A stretch of DNA of 64,000 nt from Benincasa hispida (Eukaryota > Streptophyta > Magnoliopsida > Cucurbitales > Cucurbitaceae): the NCBI RefSeq assembly GCF_009727055.1, contig NW_024063731.1:150625-214624 (forward strand). Direction: 5' to 3'. The position numbers and the translations under genes were made by a program. Below are positions 22,848 to 33,700 of the stretch, in pieces. Positions within the stretch are counted from its first letter, which is position 1; the number at the start of each line of letters is the position of its first letter. The notes below the pieces were generated by a model that ran no database searches, was not told the DNA's origin, and saw only the letters and a list, made by a program, of their open reading frames with translations.

Positions 22848-23770
22848 TGTTGGAATTAGAGAGCGTGTAGTAGAAGCACAATGAATGAATAAGCATTCTA
22901 ATTCATTAATTTTGGCTTTAAATTGCATGCTCATAAACTAATAAGAGAGTTTCTTAACATACCTTTATAAAACCACTTGAATCTCAATTCTAGCTGCAAA
23001 TCTCCTCTAAATCAACTTGTGAACCACCTCAAAACCTTTCCTACTATTCTATTGGTACCTTAGATTGAGTTGTAGGACTCAAATAAGGTTGAATAAAGGA
23101 AATTTGGAGAAGAAGCTCATTGATGCATCATGGAAGAACACCTTCTTCAACCTTAAGCTCTTCAACAAAAACTTATCAGATTGGATGCAAGATTCTTAGC
23201 TCAATCTTCTCTATTAGCAAGACCATCATGCAAAATAGATTGTTGCATGAAGAGCAGCTCATGCTTGAAGATTGACTCAAGAAATTTGTGGAAAATGAGT
23301 GATTTACTAGGATAGAAAGTGGAGATCTCCCACTTTTTCCATTTTCATGTTTTTTTGTTTTATTATATTTATTTCCAAAATCAATTTTCAAAAATTAAAA
23401 CTTTATTATTTTACAAAATTAATTCGTTCATTAATTTTCTAATAAAATTAATAATAAATAATTAATTCTAATTAATTTAATATCAAATATTAAATTAATT
23501 TAACACAAACTCTTCCATCATGAATTTAATATTTAAATCATATTTAAATATTAATTAATTCTCCAATTCAATTTAATTCCAAAATATCACATATAATTAC
23601 TAATTCCCTTAATTCTAATTTGAACGTTTCAAATTAATTTATCACGGTACTCTAACGCTAATCAATTTACAAGCTAGTAGGGGGACTTCGTTCACCTACA
23701 GATCATGGTCTCCAACGATCCGATATTAATCTGTTAAACTCTTTACACCGAATTAACCCACATTTTTTGA
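22848..23770 (-). repeat. Partial Copia-type LTR (minus)
   Basis: Starts TGTTGGAATTAG on the plus strand, that is, ends in CTAATTCCAACA on the minus strand, a common LTR end. The block at 23675-23765 (GGGGGACTTCGTTCACCTAC, CCGAATTAACCC) is the counterpart of blocks in the LTRs of A, B and C but much diverged. It seems to stop abruptly near 23770. Confidence 0.5.
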
Positions 23771-24262
23771 AGCTGACTCTTAGGCTCGCCCTAAGATTGA
23801 GAATCCCTTTTCTGGTAGTGACGGCTTAGGCTCCTTCTATGACCTCGAAACTCTTCGAAATGCACTCAAAAGATGAAGAACATGCACAACGGAATAGTGA
23901 GCAAACGAGCAAGAACATGATGTAGAATAGTTTTGCCAAAGTACATTAAATGTCTTACTCAATTAAAAAAATTGCGGCAACCCTAAAATGATTACAAAAC
24001 TCGCATAAATAATTGAATTCAATCAAGAAAATAATTCCTTATTTGGAATAAAAATTTGTGCTTCAAAAAAGGAACAATCGGACTAAATATCACAGACGGA
24101 TATTTTTGATAAAGAAAATATTCTACAAGAAAATATTTTGATGTCAAAACTGGATGATAAAACTTTATTTGAGACATTTGTAGAACCACTGCCTTAGAGA
24201 AAATTATAAAGCCAACAAACCAATTCTCCAATAATGTTAATTTCATGCATGTCTTTCATTTT
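23770..24262 (-). repeat. Fragment of LTR family Y
   Basis: Repeated CTTAGGCTC phrases and the stretch around GCGGCAACCCTA (23970) match the LTR of the Copia gag fragment at 36726-37690. The last 220 bp also match 33490-33700. Confidence 0.6.
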
Positions 24263-24660
24263 ATCCAAAACAAAACCCCCCGTTTTTATTGCTTTCCATG
24301 GTTTATTAAAGTTGAGGCTCTACTCTAACGAGTCTGTGAAAGTCTCCTTGCTACGACCTTTATTCATATTGAATTTCTCTGAAATTCTACGTTCTTCAAA
24401 TGGATCCTATCAAATATTTCACATTTAGCTTAAGATGAGATTTAATCCTAGACTTCATGACGTTCGACCCGTACTTACCGCTTATGATGTTAGTTAGTAT
24501 AAAATGTAGGTTCAGTGAATTACAAATATTATTTGCTTAGGTTAGGGGTTTATTTGCGATGATAAATCATGGCCTAACAATGGTCTGGTTGAAGTGCTTT
24601 TTACTCTATTTGATTTACATGGTGGACTCTGCCAAATTCTTCACCTTATCCTCTAAAAAC
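24263..24660. other. No feature recognised
   Basis: AT-rich sequence between an LTR fragment and a Gypsy gag fragment; may be decayed gag or primer-proximal sequence of element G. Confidence 0.35.
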
Positions 24661-25205
24661 ATACTTGAGCTACTCTGGCCCTGGTTTCCCTACTTGCCCC
24701 AATGGTCGTAGTTATACACTGTCCACCTTGCTAGTTGCCACAATAATTCACCCCAGTTGGAGGCTTTTGTGGTTGTCCTTTGGCAAAGAAAATCTTTTCC
24801 ACAAGAGTAGATGGTTCAGCAAGTTCAGCCCTTAGTTCATTTACCTCTCATGTAGATGTTTGACCTCTAGGAGCTCGCGTCTCGAACTGTCGAGTACTCT
24901 AAGACATGGTGAAAATGAACTCCTTAGTCTCAGACGAAGTTTTATTGACAAATGTCCAACCTACAGTTGCATTTATGTTGCTCTTATCTTGTTGACGTAA
25001 TCTATCATAAAAATAATGGAATAGAAGATGGTCAAAGATTTGATGATGAGAGAAACTAGCGAAGAGACATTTGAATCACTCCTCATACTTGTATAGAGAC
25101 TCCCCTGGATTCTAAAAGATGCTATAAATCTTCTTTCTCATTTTGGTGGCTCTACATGAAGGAAATAATTTTTCCATACCTAGGCAGGACTTGTCCCCTA
25201 ATTCT
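24660..25205 (-). pseudogene. Ty3/Gypsy gag fragment (element G)
   Basis: Minus strand: RATKMRKKIYSIF, then NPGESLYKYEE, HHQIFDHLLFHYFYD and FVNKTSSETKEFIFTM, the order of the retrotransposon gag domain. Stops occur after SIF and YEE and after TMS. Gag would form the virus-like particle. A sister fragment, better preserved, lies at 29100-29640. It sits next to its 5' LTR with the leader missing. Confidence 0.82.
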
Positions 25206-25213
25206 AGACCATT

Positions 25214-26384
25214 TCTACAATATTTTGTAGTACCCGTAGCACGGGTCAAACACAGGGAACTGAAAGATATGTGAATTAAATTGATTAAATTGCAGTAGAA
25301 AGTAAATTGTAGAAAAATTAAAGAGAAATTGAATTTGAATGATTAAACAACCCAGCATAGGTTTTTGAGTTAATTCCCCAATTTTACAACTCAATAATAT
25401 ATCCATTAGATAGATCCTATGTCGTCTAACATTAGCTAACTCACCTATAAAAGCTAGGCGAGTGTACTAATTATTTAATTGACTAGTTTAATTAGATGAA
25501 AAATATCGTAATTAATATAGGTTAACTACATTAAGATGAAGAAATTTGCTAAGATGAATTACTAATAGGAAAAACCTAATTAGTTATTAAGTATAATTTT
25601 TTCCTAGTTTAATTAATCAATATTTCTCAATATTCACAACTTACAAGCTAATTTGCTACTTAAGATCAACATGCAATTTTATGTCACGTATTGCAATTAA
25701 ATCATAACAATTGATTATATGTCCTCAAGCATAAATACAATTAGACATCATTCATAATCTGAGAATGAATTGAAAAAAAATACAAGAATTTAATATAAAT
25801 CGACTTAAATCTCACAAGTGTGCAAAATGAGGAAAACTACTCTACGCCTAAGTTAGAAAATGTTACTTTAGTCCATAATCGACATGTTGATCAGTGGGGA
25901 CAAGTTTTGATACATGTGCCTACCAAAAAGAAGGAGAAAATAGGAGAAAATCGTAAGGAATTCGGCTAGATCACAGATCACATAACCTAGGTGGCTAAAT
26001 AGGTGTTTATAATAATCGAACTGGCACCCCAGCACTAGGGTATAGCGGCACAACGCTGACGGACGAAATCGTGCGATGGACTTTAGAGCACCACAACACT
26101 GCATGCTTTTCACGAAAATAGGGCATCTTGTCTTCTAGCATCGAGCATGGCACCATAGGGTGCAAGTGGCGTTGTGCAAGTAAGGGCAAAACTTGTCATT
26201 TTTGCAATTTCTTTCTTGGTTGATGCAATTAAGCTCCGTTTTGGCCCATTTTAGCTCTATTTCGTTATTAATGCCCAACTCTACCTCTGAAGTGCCCGAA
26301 ACAAATGGAATCATCAAGTAAACAAAGAAAATCTAGAATAACCCTAAATTAAGCAAAGCATGATAGCACTGTTCGGTGCTATCA
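25214..26384 (-). repeat. LTR of Gypsy element G (minus)
   Basis: On the minus strand the LTR starts TGATAGCACCGAACAGTGC with a perfect 8-bp hairpin (26362-26383, stem GATAGCAC / GTGCTATC) and ends with CCTGTGTTTGACCCGTGC plus the palindromic ACCCGTAGCACGGGT (25227-25241), the usual end block of plant Athila/Tat-type LTRs. A cluster of short ACAACGCT-like palindromes lies at 26040-26185. Confidence 0.72.
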
Positions 26385-26389
26385 GCTAT

Positions 26390-26760
26390 TAGTGGATATT
26401 ATTTAGAAACCTTTATCATGATTATCAATAATGGATTTTTACCACTAACAGACTTCTATCACTAATATCTACCTATCTTCGATATCACTGATATATGTAT
26501 ATGAGTGATATCTATCTAAGTTCTATCACTAATGTCACTAATGAGGGATATTGACGATACACAAATATTACATTATCTACCTAAGTTATATCACTAATTC
26601 ATGTAGTTTGTCAATGAGAAGAACCCTATCACCAACAGACTAAGTCTATTAACTATGACATCAATGATAGGAGTTTATTACTGTTAAATTTTGTACTTTT
26701 AATGTCCTAAAAAAAACTATCCATCTGTAACGTTTCCATTTCTCATTTCTTTTCTTAAAA
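26390..26760. repeat. MITE-like repeat with TATCACTAAT motifs
   Basis: At least six copies of TATCACTAAT or ACTAATGTCACT, direct and inverted, with internal phrases CTATCACTAATATCTACC. It resembles the TCTATC-type MITEs elsewhere in the window but is longer and more decayed. Confidence 0.4.
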
Positions 26761-26819
26761 AGACCTCAAATTTCATAAATTGAAAAAGTAGTCCTTTAAG
26801 TTCATTGGTTCTAAACTCG

Positions 26820-27305
26820 TTTTCTCAAATTTTTGCAACAAAGTAAAAGTAATTAATTAATTTTTAATTAAAAAGTAAAAGTAAGCACAAAAAATCAATA
26901 ATAAATAAAATGAAGATAGAAAATTAAAATTATAAATGAAAAAGAAGAAAAAACAGTAAAGTTGAAAATTAAAATGAAGATAGAAAATTAAAATTATAAA
27001 TAAAATCAATAATAAAATAAAATGAAGATAGAAAATTAAAATTAGAAATCAAAAAGAAGAAAATTATAAAGTAAGCAATGAAAAAAAAAGTTGAAGCCAA
27101 ATGAAAAAAGAAAAAAGAAAAAAGAAAAAAGGAATAGAAAAAACAAAACAGGAGTGGAGAAGAAATAGGGAAAGAAAAGAAAAAAAAAAAAAAAAAAAAG
27201 AATGGAAAACATGGGGGAAAGAAGAAGAAAAAAAACAAAGAAAAGGAAGAGTAATACAGGAGGGCAAACTTGAAAATGGAAAAAAATGGAAAGCTGGTTG
27301 GTAAA
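26820..27305. repeat. Low-complexity purine-rich tract
   Basis: Almost 500 bp of A and G on the plus strand, with GATAGAAAATTAAAATTA repeated three times at about 26915-27045 and GAAAAAAG runs at 27095-27240. Open frames here encode only Lys/Glu or Phe runs and are artefacts of composition. Confidence 0.8.
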
Positions 27306-27998
27306 CATTTTCCATATATGCCATTATTTTTAAATTGTATTGTATAGGTATATATTTTCCTTGCTACCTATTATTATTTTCCTAACTTCAATTCCCTCCT
27401 CTCATATATTGTTAAAAGAAAAAACTCCCCAAGGACACTATTTGTTATTTTTTATTTTCCTATTTCTTTTATTTTTATTTCTTTCTTTTCTTTTGATTTT
27501 TTTAATATTTATATATTGGTTTAATTTTGAACTTTACTAAGAAATAATATTGCAATATCAAATTTGAAAAACATTGAAGAAAAAGAACAATATTATTGCT
27601 GTTACTTCTACATCAGGTTATTTGTATTTTAAAATTTTTATAACGTTTTATTATCTCAATGCATATTATATATTTATTTATTTTACGGAATTAATTTATA
27701 TCTAAACAATAAAGTAAGTGAAAAAGTTTGAAAAATAAAAGAAAGCAAGCAACAAGAAATAGTTTTCAAACTAATTTTTATTCATATATATATATATATA
27801 TTCAACAAGAAACAAGAACCATAGTAATAAGACATGTTTTTATTTCTAGTTTTCTAAAAACTGAGAAAGGGGAAATAAGAAATGATAAATAAGTAACATA
27901 CCATGTAATCAAATGAGGCGAAAACAAAATCAAATAGATTAGTAATGCATTTCCAACAATATAATATGATAAGCTAAAGTGAGCTTGGTTCAACAGTA
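27306..27998. other. AT-rich intergenic DNA
   Basis: No gene or element recognised. Holds T-rich tracts (27425-27510) and an (AT)n run at 27784-27800. Confidence 0.5.
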
Positions 27999-28434
27999 AT
28001 TAGCATGACTTTTTTTCCTGGAAATCGAAGAATCAATTCCCCACCACAATTGTTGTACTAAAAAATAATAAAATATGATAAAATTTCAAAAATACAACAT
28101 TAATATATAAAAGAATCTCCTTTATTTTGTTGTATTCTACCATTAAACTTTTTCTTGTTTTGACATAATTTTTTTCGATCCATATATTCTCTCAAACTTC
28201 TCTCAAACTCACATTTATTAGCATGACTTTCTTCCTTTGAAGTCGAAGAATTAATTCCCCACCCCAATTGTATTAAAAAAAGAATATAATACGATAAAAT
28301 TTCAAAAATACAATATTAATATATAAAAGAATCTCCTTTATTTTGTTGTCTTCTACCATTAAAATTTTCTTTCTATTGACATAATTTTCTTAGATTAATA
28401 TATTCTCTCTAACTTCTTTCAAACTCACATCTCT
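27999..28434. repeat. Tandem duplication, two units of about 218 bp
   Basis: Units 27999-28216 and 28217-28434 both begin ATTAGCATGACTTT and contain AATATATAAAAGAATCTCC and TTTGTTGT.TTCTACCATTAAA. Identity is high (about 85% by eye). Neither unit holds a gene. Confidence 0.85.
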
Positions 28435-29095
28435 TTCGTCTTTCCTACAATTTTATCATAAACGATTATCTTTTTGCACTATTATTAAATGTGTCTCTAT
28501 CTAAAACTTTTTGCACTCTCATATTTTTTATCTGTCCGAAATATCTTTCGATAAAACTAGTTTTGATCATAAACGAAGCAATATTTAGGTGAGGATTTGT
28601 ACCCATTTTCTTCACAGCCCTGTCAAATTACAAACTTGAAATAAAACTCAAAAATATTTTTTAAAATGATAATTGCACTAAGTAGTTCTTTTAGGAATAA
28701 CTAATTAATTATATGACAACATTTCAAAAGGATTACAAATGTGATAAAGTCTATCGATAGACTCATACAAGTGATATGGTTTATCACTGTTAGACTTTAA
28801 GATCTAAATTCAAAATTTGTTATATTTATAAATCTTTTTGTATTGTGTTATATTTGTAAATATTTTAGATCTAATTGTAATATTTACAACCGTCTCTTAA
28901 AAAGAAAGAAAAAAAAAAGCAAATTTTGATGTAACAAACAACGGTTAGACAATTGGTAGACCTAAAAATTATTTTGATGTATCGAACTCTATATGGTATC
29001 TAAATAATTTTTTTCTTCTGTAAATTAAAACTTTTTTCCCTCTGACATTAACTTACCACACTCCATAATAATAATAATAATTATAAAAAAAAAAT
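28435..29095. other. AT-rich DNA with a MITE copy
   Basis: A MITE of the TCTATC family lies at about 28740-28890 (GTCTATCGATAGACTC). The rest shows no gene; an (ATA)n run lies at 29070-29090. Confidence 0.45.
28740..28890. repeat. MITE-like repeat, TCTATC family (copy 2)
   Basis: Core AGTCTATCGATAGACT and tail TTTGTTATATTTATAAATC. Shares both with 29670-29830. Confidence 0.5.
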
Positions 29096-29099
29096 TTAA

Positions 29100-29640
29100 A
29101 CTAATAATAATAACAATAACCAAGTTGTGCTCTAGCTTGATTTGGCTAGTTGCCCCAACGATTGTAGTTATACGTCCATCTATCTTGTTGGTTGCCAGCA
29201 TACTTCATCTCAACTAGAGGCTTTTATGGTTGTTCTTTGTCAGAGAAAATTTGTTTCACAAAAGTAGATAATTTAGCAGGTTCACCTTAAGTTCATTTAG
29301 CTCTTGTGAAGATGTTTGAGCAATGAAAGCTCGCGTCCCGAACTGTTGGGCATTCACAACCATGGTAGAAATCCATTCCTTAGCCTTAGAGGGAGTTTTA
29401 TTGACCAGGGTGCCACCTGCAGCTACATCTACGTAGCTCTTATCCTGTTGCAGTAATCCCTCATAAAAATAATGGATGAGAAGATGATCAAAGATCTGAT
29501 GATGAGGGAAACCAACACAGGCTCTTGAATCTCTCCCCTTATTCGTACAAAGACTCCCGTGGATCCTACAAGTTGTGGTAAATCTCCTTCTTCATTCTGG
29601 TGGCTCTAATGCATGGAAGAATTTTTCTAGAAACTTTTTA
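29100..29640 (-). pseudogene. Ty3/Gypsy gag fragment (second copy of the G family)
   Basis: Minus strand, better preserved than 24660-25205: HHQIFDHLLIHYFYEGLLQQ, then DKSYVDVAAGGT and LVNKTPSKAKEWISTM, followed by NAQQFGTRAF. The upstream part (ALEPPE, stop, RRRF) has a stop and frame changes. It is flanked on both sides by MITE-like DNA and has no LTR nearby. Confidence 0.85.
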
Positions 29641-29659
29641 TTCAGCCCCTAGGTAGTGG

Positions 29660-30065
29660 AATTTGTATGAAAGATATTACTAATAGACTCATATTAATGA
29701 AATAGTCTATTATTAATAGACTCTAAGAGCCACATCTAAATTTTGTTATATTTACCAATTCTTTTATATCATGCTATATCTACAAATATTTCAGATAACA
29801 ATTTCTTTATTGAAAGAAAAAAACAAGAAAGCAAATTTCGAACTAACAAGTTATATCTAAATCCTTTTTTTCTTTTGTAAATTAAAACTTCTTTCTCTCT
29901 TCCATCGTTTTTGTTTAACTTATCACTGTTGCTCAATAATAATAATAATAATACAAATAATAATAAATTTAGATATACATAGTCTATCATGGTCTATCGT
30001 AATCTATCCTAAATAGACTATGATATTTTATTATTATATTTAAATATTTTCAACAGTTTTCATTA
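29660..30065. repeat. Two adjacent MITE-like repeats, TCTATC family (copies 3 and 4)
   Basis: Copy at 29670-29830: AGTCTATTATTAATAGACTC core and TTTTGTTATATTTACC tail. Copy at 29960-30065: AGTCTATCATGGTCTATCG core. The gag fragment ends abruptly where the first begins. Confidence 0.5.
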
Positions 30066-30089
30066 AAAATATTTTTTTTAAAAAATCAA

Positions 30090-30096
30090 ATTATAT

Positions 30097-30150
<54 letters not shown>
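30090..30150. repeat. (AT)n microsatellite
   Basis: About 28 AT units, with one break, about 270 bp upstream of the MLP start codon. Likely polymorphic in length. Confidence 0.93.
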
Positions 30151-30152
<2 letters not shown>

Positions 30153-30185
30153 TTTGATAGATAAAGAGAAAGAAAAGAGAATAAA

Positions 30186-30290
30186 TTATTCCTGGAAGCA
30201 ACTACTTTTCTCACTTACATCTGATGGAAAAACCAATCTTGTTGGATACTTGCTGGCTTGCACGAGAAGAACTAGAACAAAAAATAAAAG
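30186..30290 (+). promoter_or_regulatory. Conserved upstream block of the MLP gene
   Basis: The phrase CAATCTTGTTGGATACTTGCTGG (30232-30254) has close counterparts before the MLP pseudogene (38597-38620) and in the gene-less copy at 35700-35735, about 130-190 bp upstream of the start codons. It is conserved better than its surroundings, so it may be a regulatory block. Confidence 0.5.
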
Positions 30291-30354
30291 AAAAGAAAAT
30301 TGTAAAAGAAAAACAACAAAATGAAATAAATTAAAATAAATGATGACAAGGCTG

Positions 30355-30363
30355 TATAAAAAG
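30355..30363 (+). promoter_or_regulatory. TATA box of the MLP gene
   Basis: TATAAAAAG, 55-63 bp upstream of the ATG. The pseudogene at 38768 has the same TATAAAAAGGGG-type sequence at 38688. Confidence 0.8.
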
Positions 30364-30417
30364 GGCAGTAGGATTGAGCATTGTTGTTTGTGGCTATAAT
30401 AAGAGAATTCTAAAACC

Positions 30418-31801
30418 ATGTCTCTTCAAGGAAAAATTGTGAGGGAAATAGAAATAAACACACCTCCCCACAGATTTTACAAACTCTTCAAAGAAGAAAT
30501 TTTCGACATTCCAAAAGCTTGTCCAAAGTTAATACAAAAAGTTAACATTCATGGCAGTGATTGGAGCAAACATAGTCACGGTTCGATCAAGAGTTGGCAC
30601 TATACTATCGGTACGTATAAATGATTACTTGACTATAATAACAACATCGACCACGACCACTTAGGTCCCATTTGATAATCATTTGGTTTTTAGTTTTTGT
30701 ATTTGAGATTTAAACCTATAGACACTACTTTTACTTTCAATTTTCTTCTTTTGTTATCTTCTTTTTTACCAATAGTTTAAAAAACCAAGTCAAATTATGA
30801 AAACTAAAAAAATAGACTCCATTTGGTAACAATTTTTTTTTTTTTTTTTTTTTTGTGTTTTGTTTTTGAAAACTAAGTCTATTTCCTCCCCATTTATTAT
30901 ATTGATTTGCATCTTTCTTAAATACAATGATATAATTTTTCGCCAAATTCAAAACAAAAACAACTTTCAAAAAGCTAATTTTTTTTTTAGTTTTTAAAAA
31001 TTAGCTTGGTTTTTTAAACCATTGGTAAAAAGTAGATAATAAAGTAAGAAATTTTGAGATGGAAATAGTGTTTATTGGTTTAATTTTTTAAAAATGAAAA
31101 CAAAAAAAACAAAGGTCCCGTTTGGTAACCATTTGATTTTTTGTTTTTGTTTTTGAAAATTAAGCCTATTTTATCCACATTTCTTACAATGAATTGTATT
31201 TTTCTTAAGTATAATGATTGAATTCTTAGCCAAATTTCAAAAACAAAAACAACTTTTGGAAAGCTACATTTTTTAGTTCTCAAAATTTGGTTTGGTTTTT
31301 CAAACAATTGGTGAAAGGTAAATAACAAAGGAAGAAATTTGAGGTGGAAGTAGTACCCATAGGCTTAATTTTCAAAAACAAAAACAAAAAACAAAATGAT
31401 TATCAAATGGGGTTAAAATGGTTAATAAACGAGGCCTTAATATTTTTTTTTTTATGTTTTCATGAATCATTCCTTAATTGGCTTTTTTTTTTCTCTTATT
31501 TATTTATTTTTTTTTTTGTTATGTGATTTCGTAAGATGACAAAGCTGAAGTTTTTAAAGAACGAGTGGAATTCGACGACAAGAACCTAGTGATAAAATTG
31601 GTTGGATTAGAAGGAGACTTGTTTGACCATTTCAAAACGTTCAATGAAATATATCAAGTTGTGAAAAAAGGACCTGGTCATTGTGCGATAATTCTTACTT
31701 TGGAATATGAGAAACTTCATGATGGTCCTCCTTGCCCTGAAAAATACTATGATGCTATGATTGACCTTGTCAAGGGCATTGAATCACATCTTAAAAAGTA
31801 A
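30418..31801 (+). CDS. Major latex protein-like (MLP, Bet v 1 superfamily), two exons, 152 aa
   Basis: Exon 1 is 30418-30610, intron 30611-31535 (GT-AG), exon 2 is 31536-31801. The join is phase 1 in codon 65 (ATCG|AT gives Ile-Asp) and yields 152 residues, the family norm. Exon 1 starts MSLQGKIVREIEINTPPHRF and holds YKLFKEEIFDIP; exon 2 holds VFKERVEFDDKNLVIKLVGL, YQVVKKGPG and ends AMIDLVKGIESHLKK. MLPs form one Bet v 1-type alpha/beta cavity that binds hydrophobic ligands; they are cytosolic or phloem/xylem-sap proteins tied to stress and, in cucurbits, to carrying hydrophobic compounds. The ligand here is unknown. No stop, frameshift or lost splice site is seen, unlike the other copies. 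A TATA box lies about 60 bp upstream and an (AT)n run 270 bp upstream. The 925-bp intron is swollen by MITEs. Confidence 0.93.
30664..31413. repeat. Three related MITEs inside the MLP intron
   Basis: The best copy (31114-31413, 300 bp) has about 50-bp inverted ends: left GGTCCCGTTTGGTAACCATT with TTTTTGTTTTTGAAAATTAAGCC-like tail, right the inverse, ending AAATGGGGTT. A second copy spans about 30815-31112 and a truncated first copy 30664-30814. All three share the GGTCCC.TTTGGTAA.C start and lie head to tail. The pseudogene intron (126 bp) has none, so they explain the difference in intron length. Confidence 0.75.
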
Positions 31802-32219
31802 TGTTCCTTATACCCATACTATGATATGAACATGTAATTTTATGTTGTGTCTTAGAGTTGATCCTCTATAAATAATGGTCATCCTCGTGTCAAATGGATG
31901 AAACTCAAATATTATGCTTAAATATATAATATATGTTATATTTGAAAATAATACCTAGTTTTTTTTAGTTTATGTCACAAAGTTTAATTTTTTGCCTTTA
32001 ATGTGTGGAGAAAATGACGACTAAAATGTATAGTATATTCCACCTATAACAAATGATATACCTTTTAGTTAAAAATGTGCGATAAGAAAATTTTACTTCT
32101 TACATGACCAACTAATAATTTCCACCATTAGCGAATTCATTCTCTGAAACAATATTAATGGTATATTTGGATTAACTTGGGTACATAATTATAAGAATGA
32201 AATATGTGTTTAAGGAATA
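31802..32219 (+). other. 3' flank of the MLP gene, shared with the pseudogene
   Basis: The stretch AAATAATGGTCATCCTC (31869) recurs after the pseudogene at 39441, and similarity continues in blocks to about 32215 / 39940. It holds the 3' UTR and probably the poly(A) site. No gene here. Confidence 0.6.
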
Positions 32220-32646
32220 GGTTAAAAATCATGTTGTCCCAAAACATTTATAGAAATAACAATTTAGTCTAAAAGATTTTGCAAATTAGGTAACAATTTT
32301 GTCCGTGAATTACTATGTAGAAGTTTCGTTTTTATACTTTAAAATTTGTAACAATTTAGTCCACATTATATAAAAATTAGTGTTAAGATTTAATGACGTT
32401 TCTTGCATAAATAAATCGATGAACTAATTTTTCACAAAATACAAGATTTACATCTTAAAATAATAAAAATTGACATCTAATGTCAATGATTCTTTTACAT
32501 TGGGGACTAAACCGTTACAAATTTGAAGATATGAGGGCTAAATTCTTACATACTAAAGTTTTACGGATTAAATTGTTACAAACTAAAGTTCACGAACAAA
32601 ATTCTAAATTTCATGAATGTTTAAGGACCAATTGTGTTGTTTAACC
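32220..32646. repeat. MITE with long inverted ends (427 bp)
   Basis: Left end GGTTAAAAATCATGTTGTCCC and the inverse of the right end GGTTAAACAACACAATTGGTCC match, and the inverted similarity runs about 150 bp inwards with repeated GTAACAATTTAGTCC blocks. No coding capacity. It sits directly behind the MLP 3' flank. No clear target duplication was found. Confidence 0.75.
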
Positions 32647-33284
32647 TTGAATGAAAATAATCAACTTTCAAAATGATAAGATTGTTTAGTAATGCAATAT
32701 CTCATTATTAGGATTTAGACTAGAACGACTCAATATCCAGATTTTTCATTTGACAACTCAACACACGACATAGGATTAATAACCGAAGCAGATCATACTT
32801 AACGTTAGAGTATCTATGACTGAGATGTAAAAAAGAAAGGTGAATTTCAGCGATACTGATAATAAATATCAGTTCTTTTAAATATTTCTTAGCCATATTT
32901 ATATAATGGAGTATTCAACCTCTCTGTGTCCCAAGGTTGTGAATTATACATGAGTTGATATAACGGAGTCATTTTGGTAAGTTTAATGTGTTTTAATTTG
33001 AGATCATGTTGTAGGAGTACACATTATTTCATACTAAATTGCATCTACGATGCCATAACAAAGTGACATAAAAGTTTTAGCCAAGTGTAGTTGAAGAAGG
33101 TTTGAGGACAAGTGAAATGCCAACTAATTGTGTGTGAAGAAATAGAATAGTATTGATGCCAGATTGCCCTGGCAACAGGACCCTTCGACAAATTGCTAAA
33201 TATTCATAACATTTGTGAATGTACTAAACAAATTTACCTTCAGATGTACGTTTTGAACTAACATCATACAGACATAGTATCAAG
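32647..33284. other. No feature recognised
   Basis: Unique-looking AT-rich sequence without a long open frame. Confidence 0.4.
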
Positions 33285-33475
33285 TGTCATCTACGATACG
33301 ATGACGGATGATATTTGATGACGGTTCTAAACCATCATCAAAACTTTTGACATCATATAGGTACGATGACGGTGTTGTTTATGATAGCGGTTACAAACTG
33401 ACAACACATCTCATGTACCACGTTGTTTAGCAGTTGCAAAGATGTCAATTTTAAACTGCCATTTATAGTCAATAA
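33285..33475. repeat. CACTA-like subterminal fragment
   Basis: Alternating direct and inverted copies of GATGACGGTTCTAAACC / ACCATCATC and similar, the layout of CACTA subterminal repeats. The family differs from the complete element at 11774. No CACTA terminus could be placed. Confidence 0.5.
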
Positions 33476-33489
33476 AACAATGGAAAAAT

Positions 33490-33700
33490 ACATTTCAATT
33501 CGGAAATAATAAGCAGCGCCTTAAATAAGGAAAATATCAAAAAAAGTAAATATGCAGGAAATTTTCAGATAAGAAAAGAAAAATATACTGCAAGAATTAA
33601 TAGTGTTAGTCACAGATGACAAGAGAACATTTGTGACAATGACAAAATCCACCACAAGCTGCCTTAGAAAAATATGGAGCTAATAAAAAAAATCTCTAAC
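33490..33700 (-). repeat. Fragment of LTR family Y
   Basis: Begins TTCAATTCGGAAATAATAAG and follows 37450-37690 closely (AAATATGGAGC.AATCA, CATGTCTCAT). It forms the left edge of the duplicated block. Confidence 0.7.

Noticed and set aside
26969..27324. Overlapping open frames of 80-90 codons, almost all Phe on one strand and Lys/Glu on the other
   Set aside because: Pure composition effect of the purine-rich tract; no domain, no start context.
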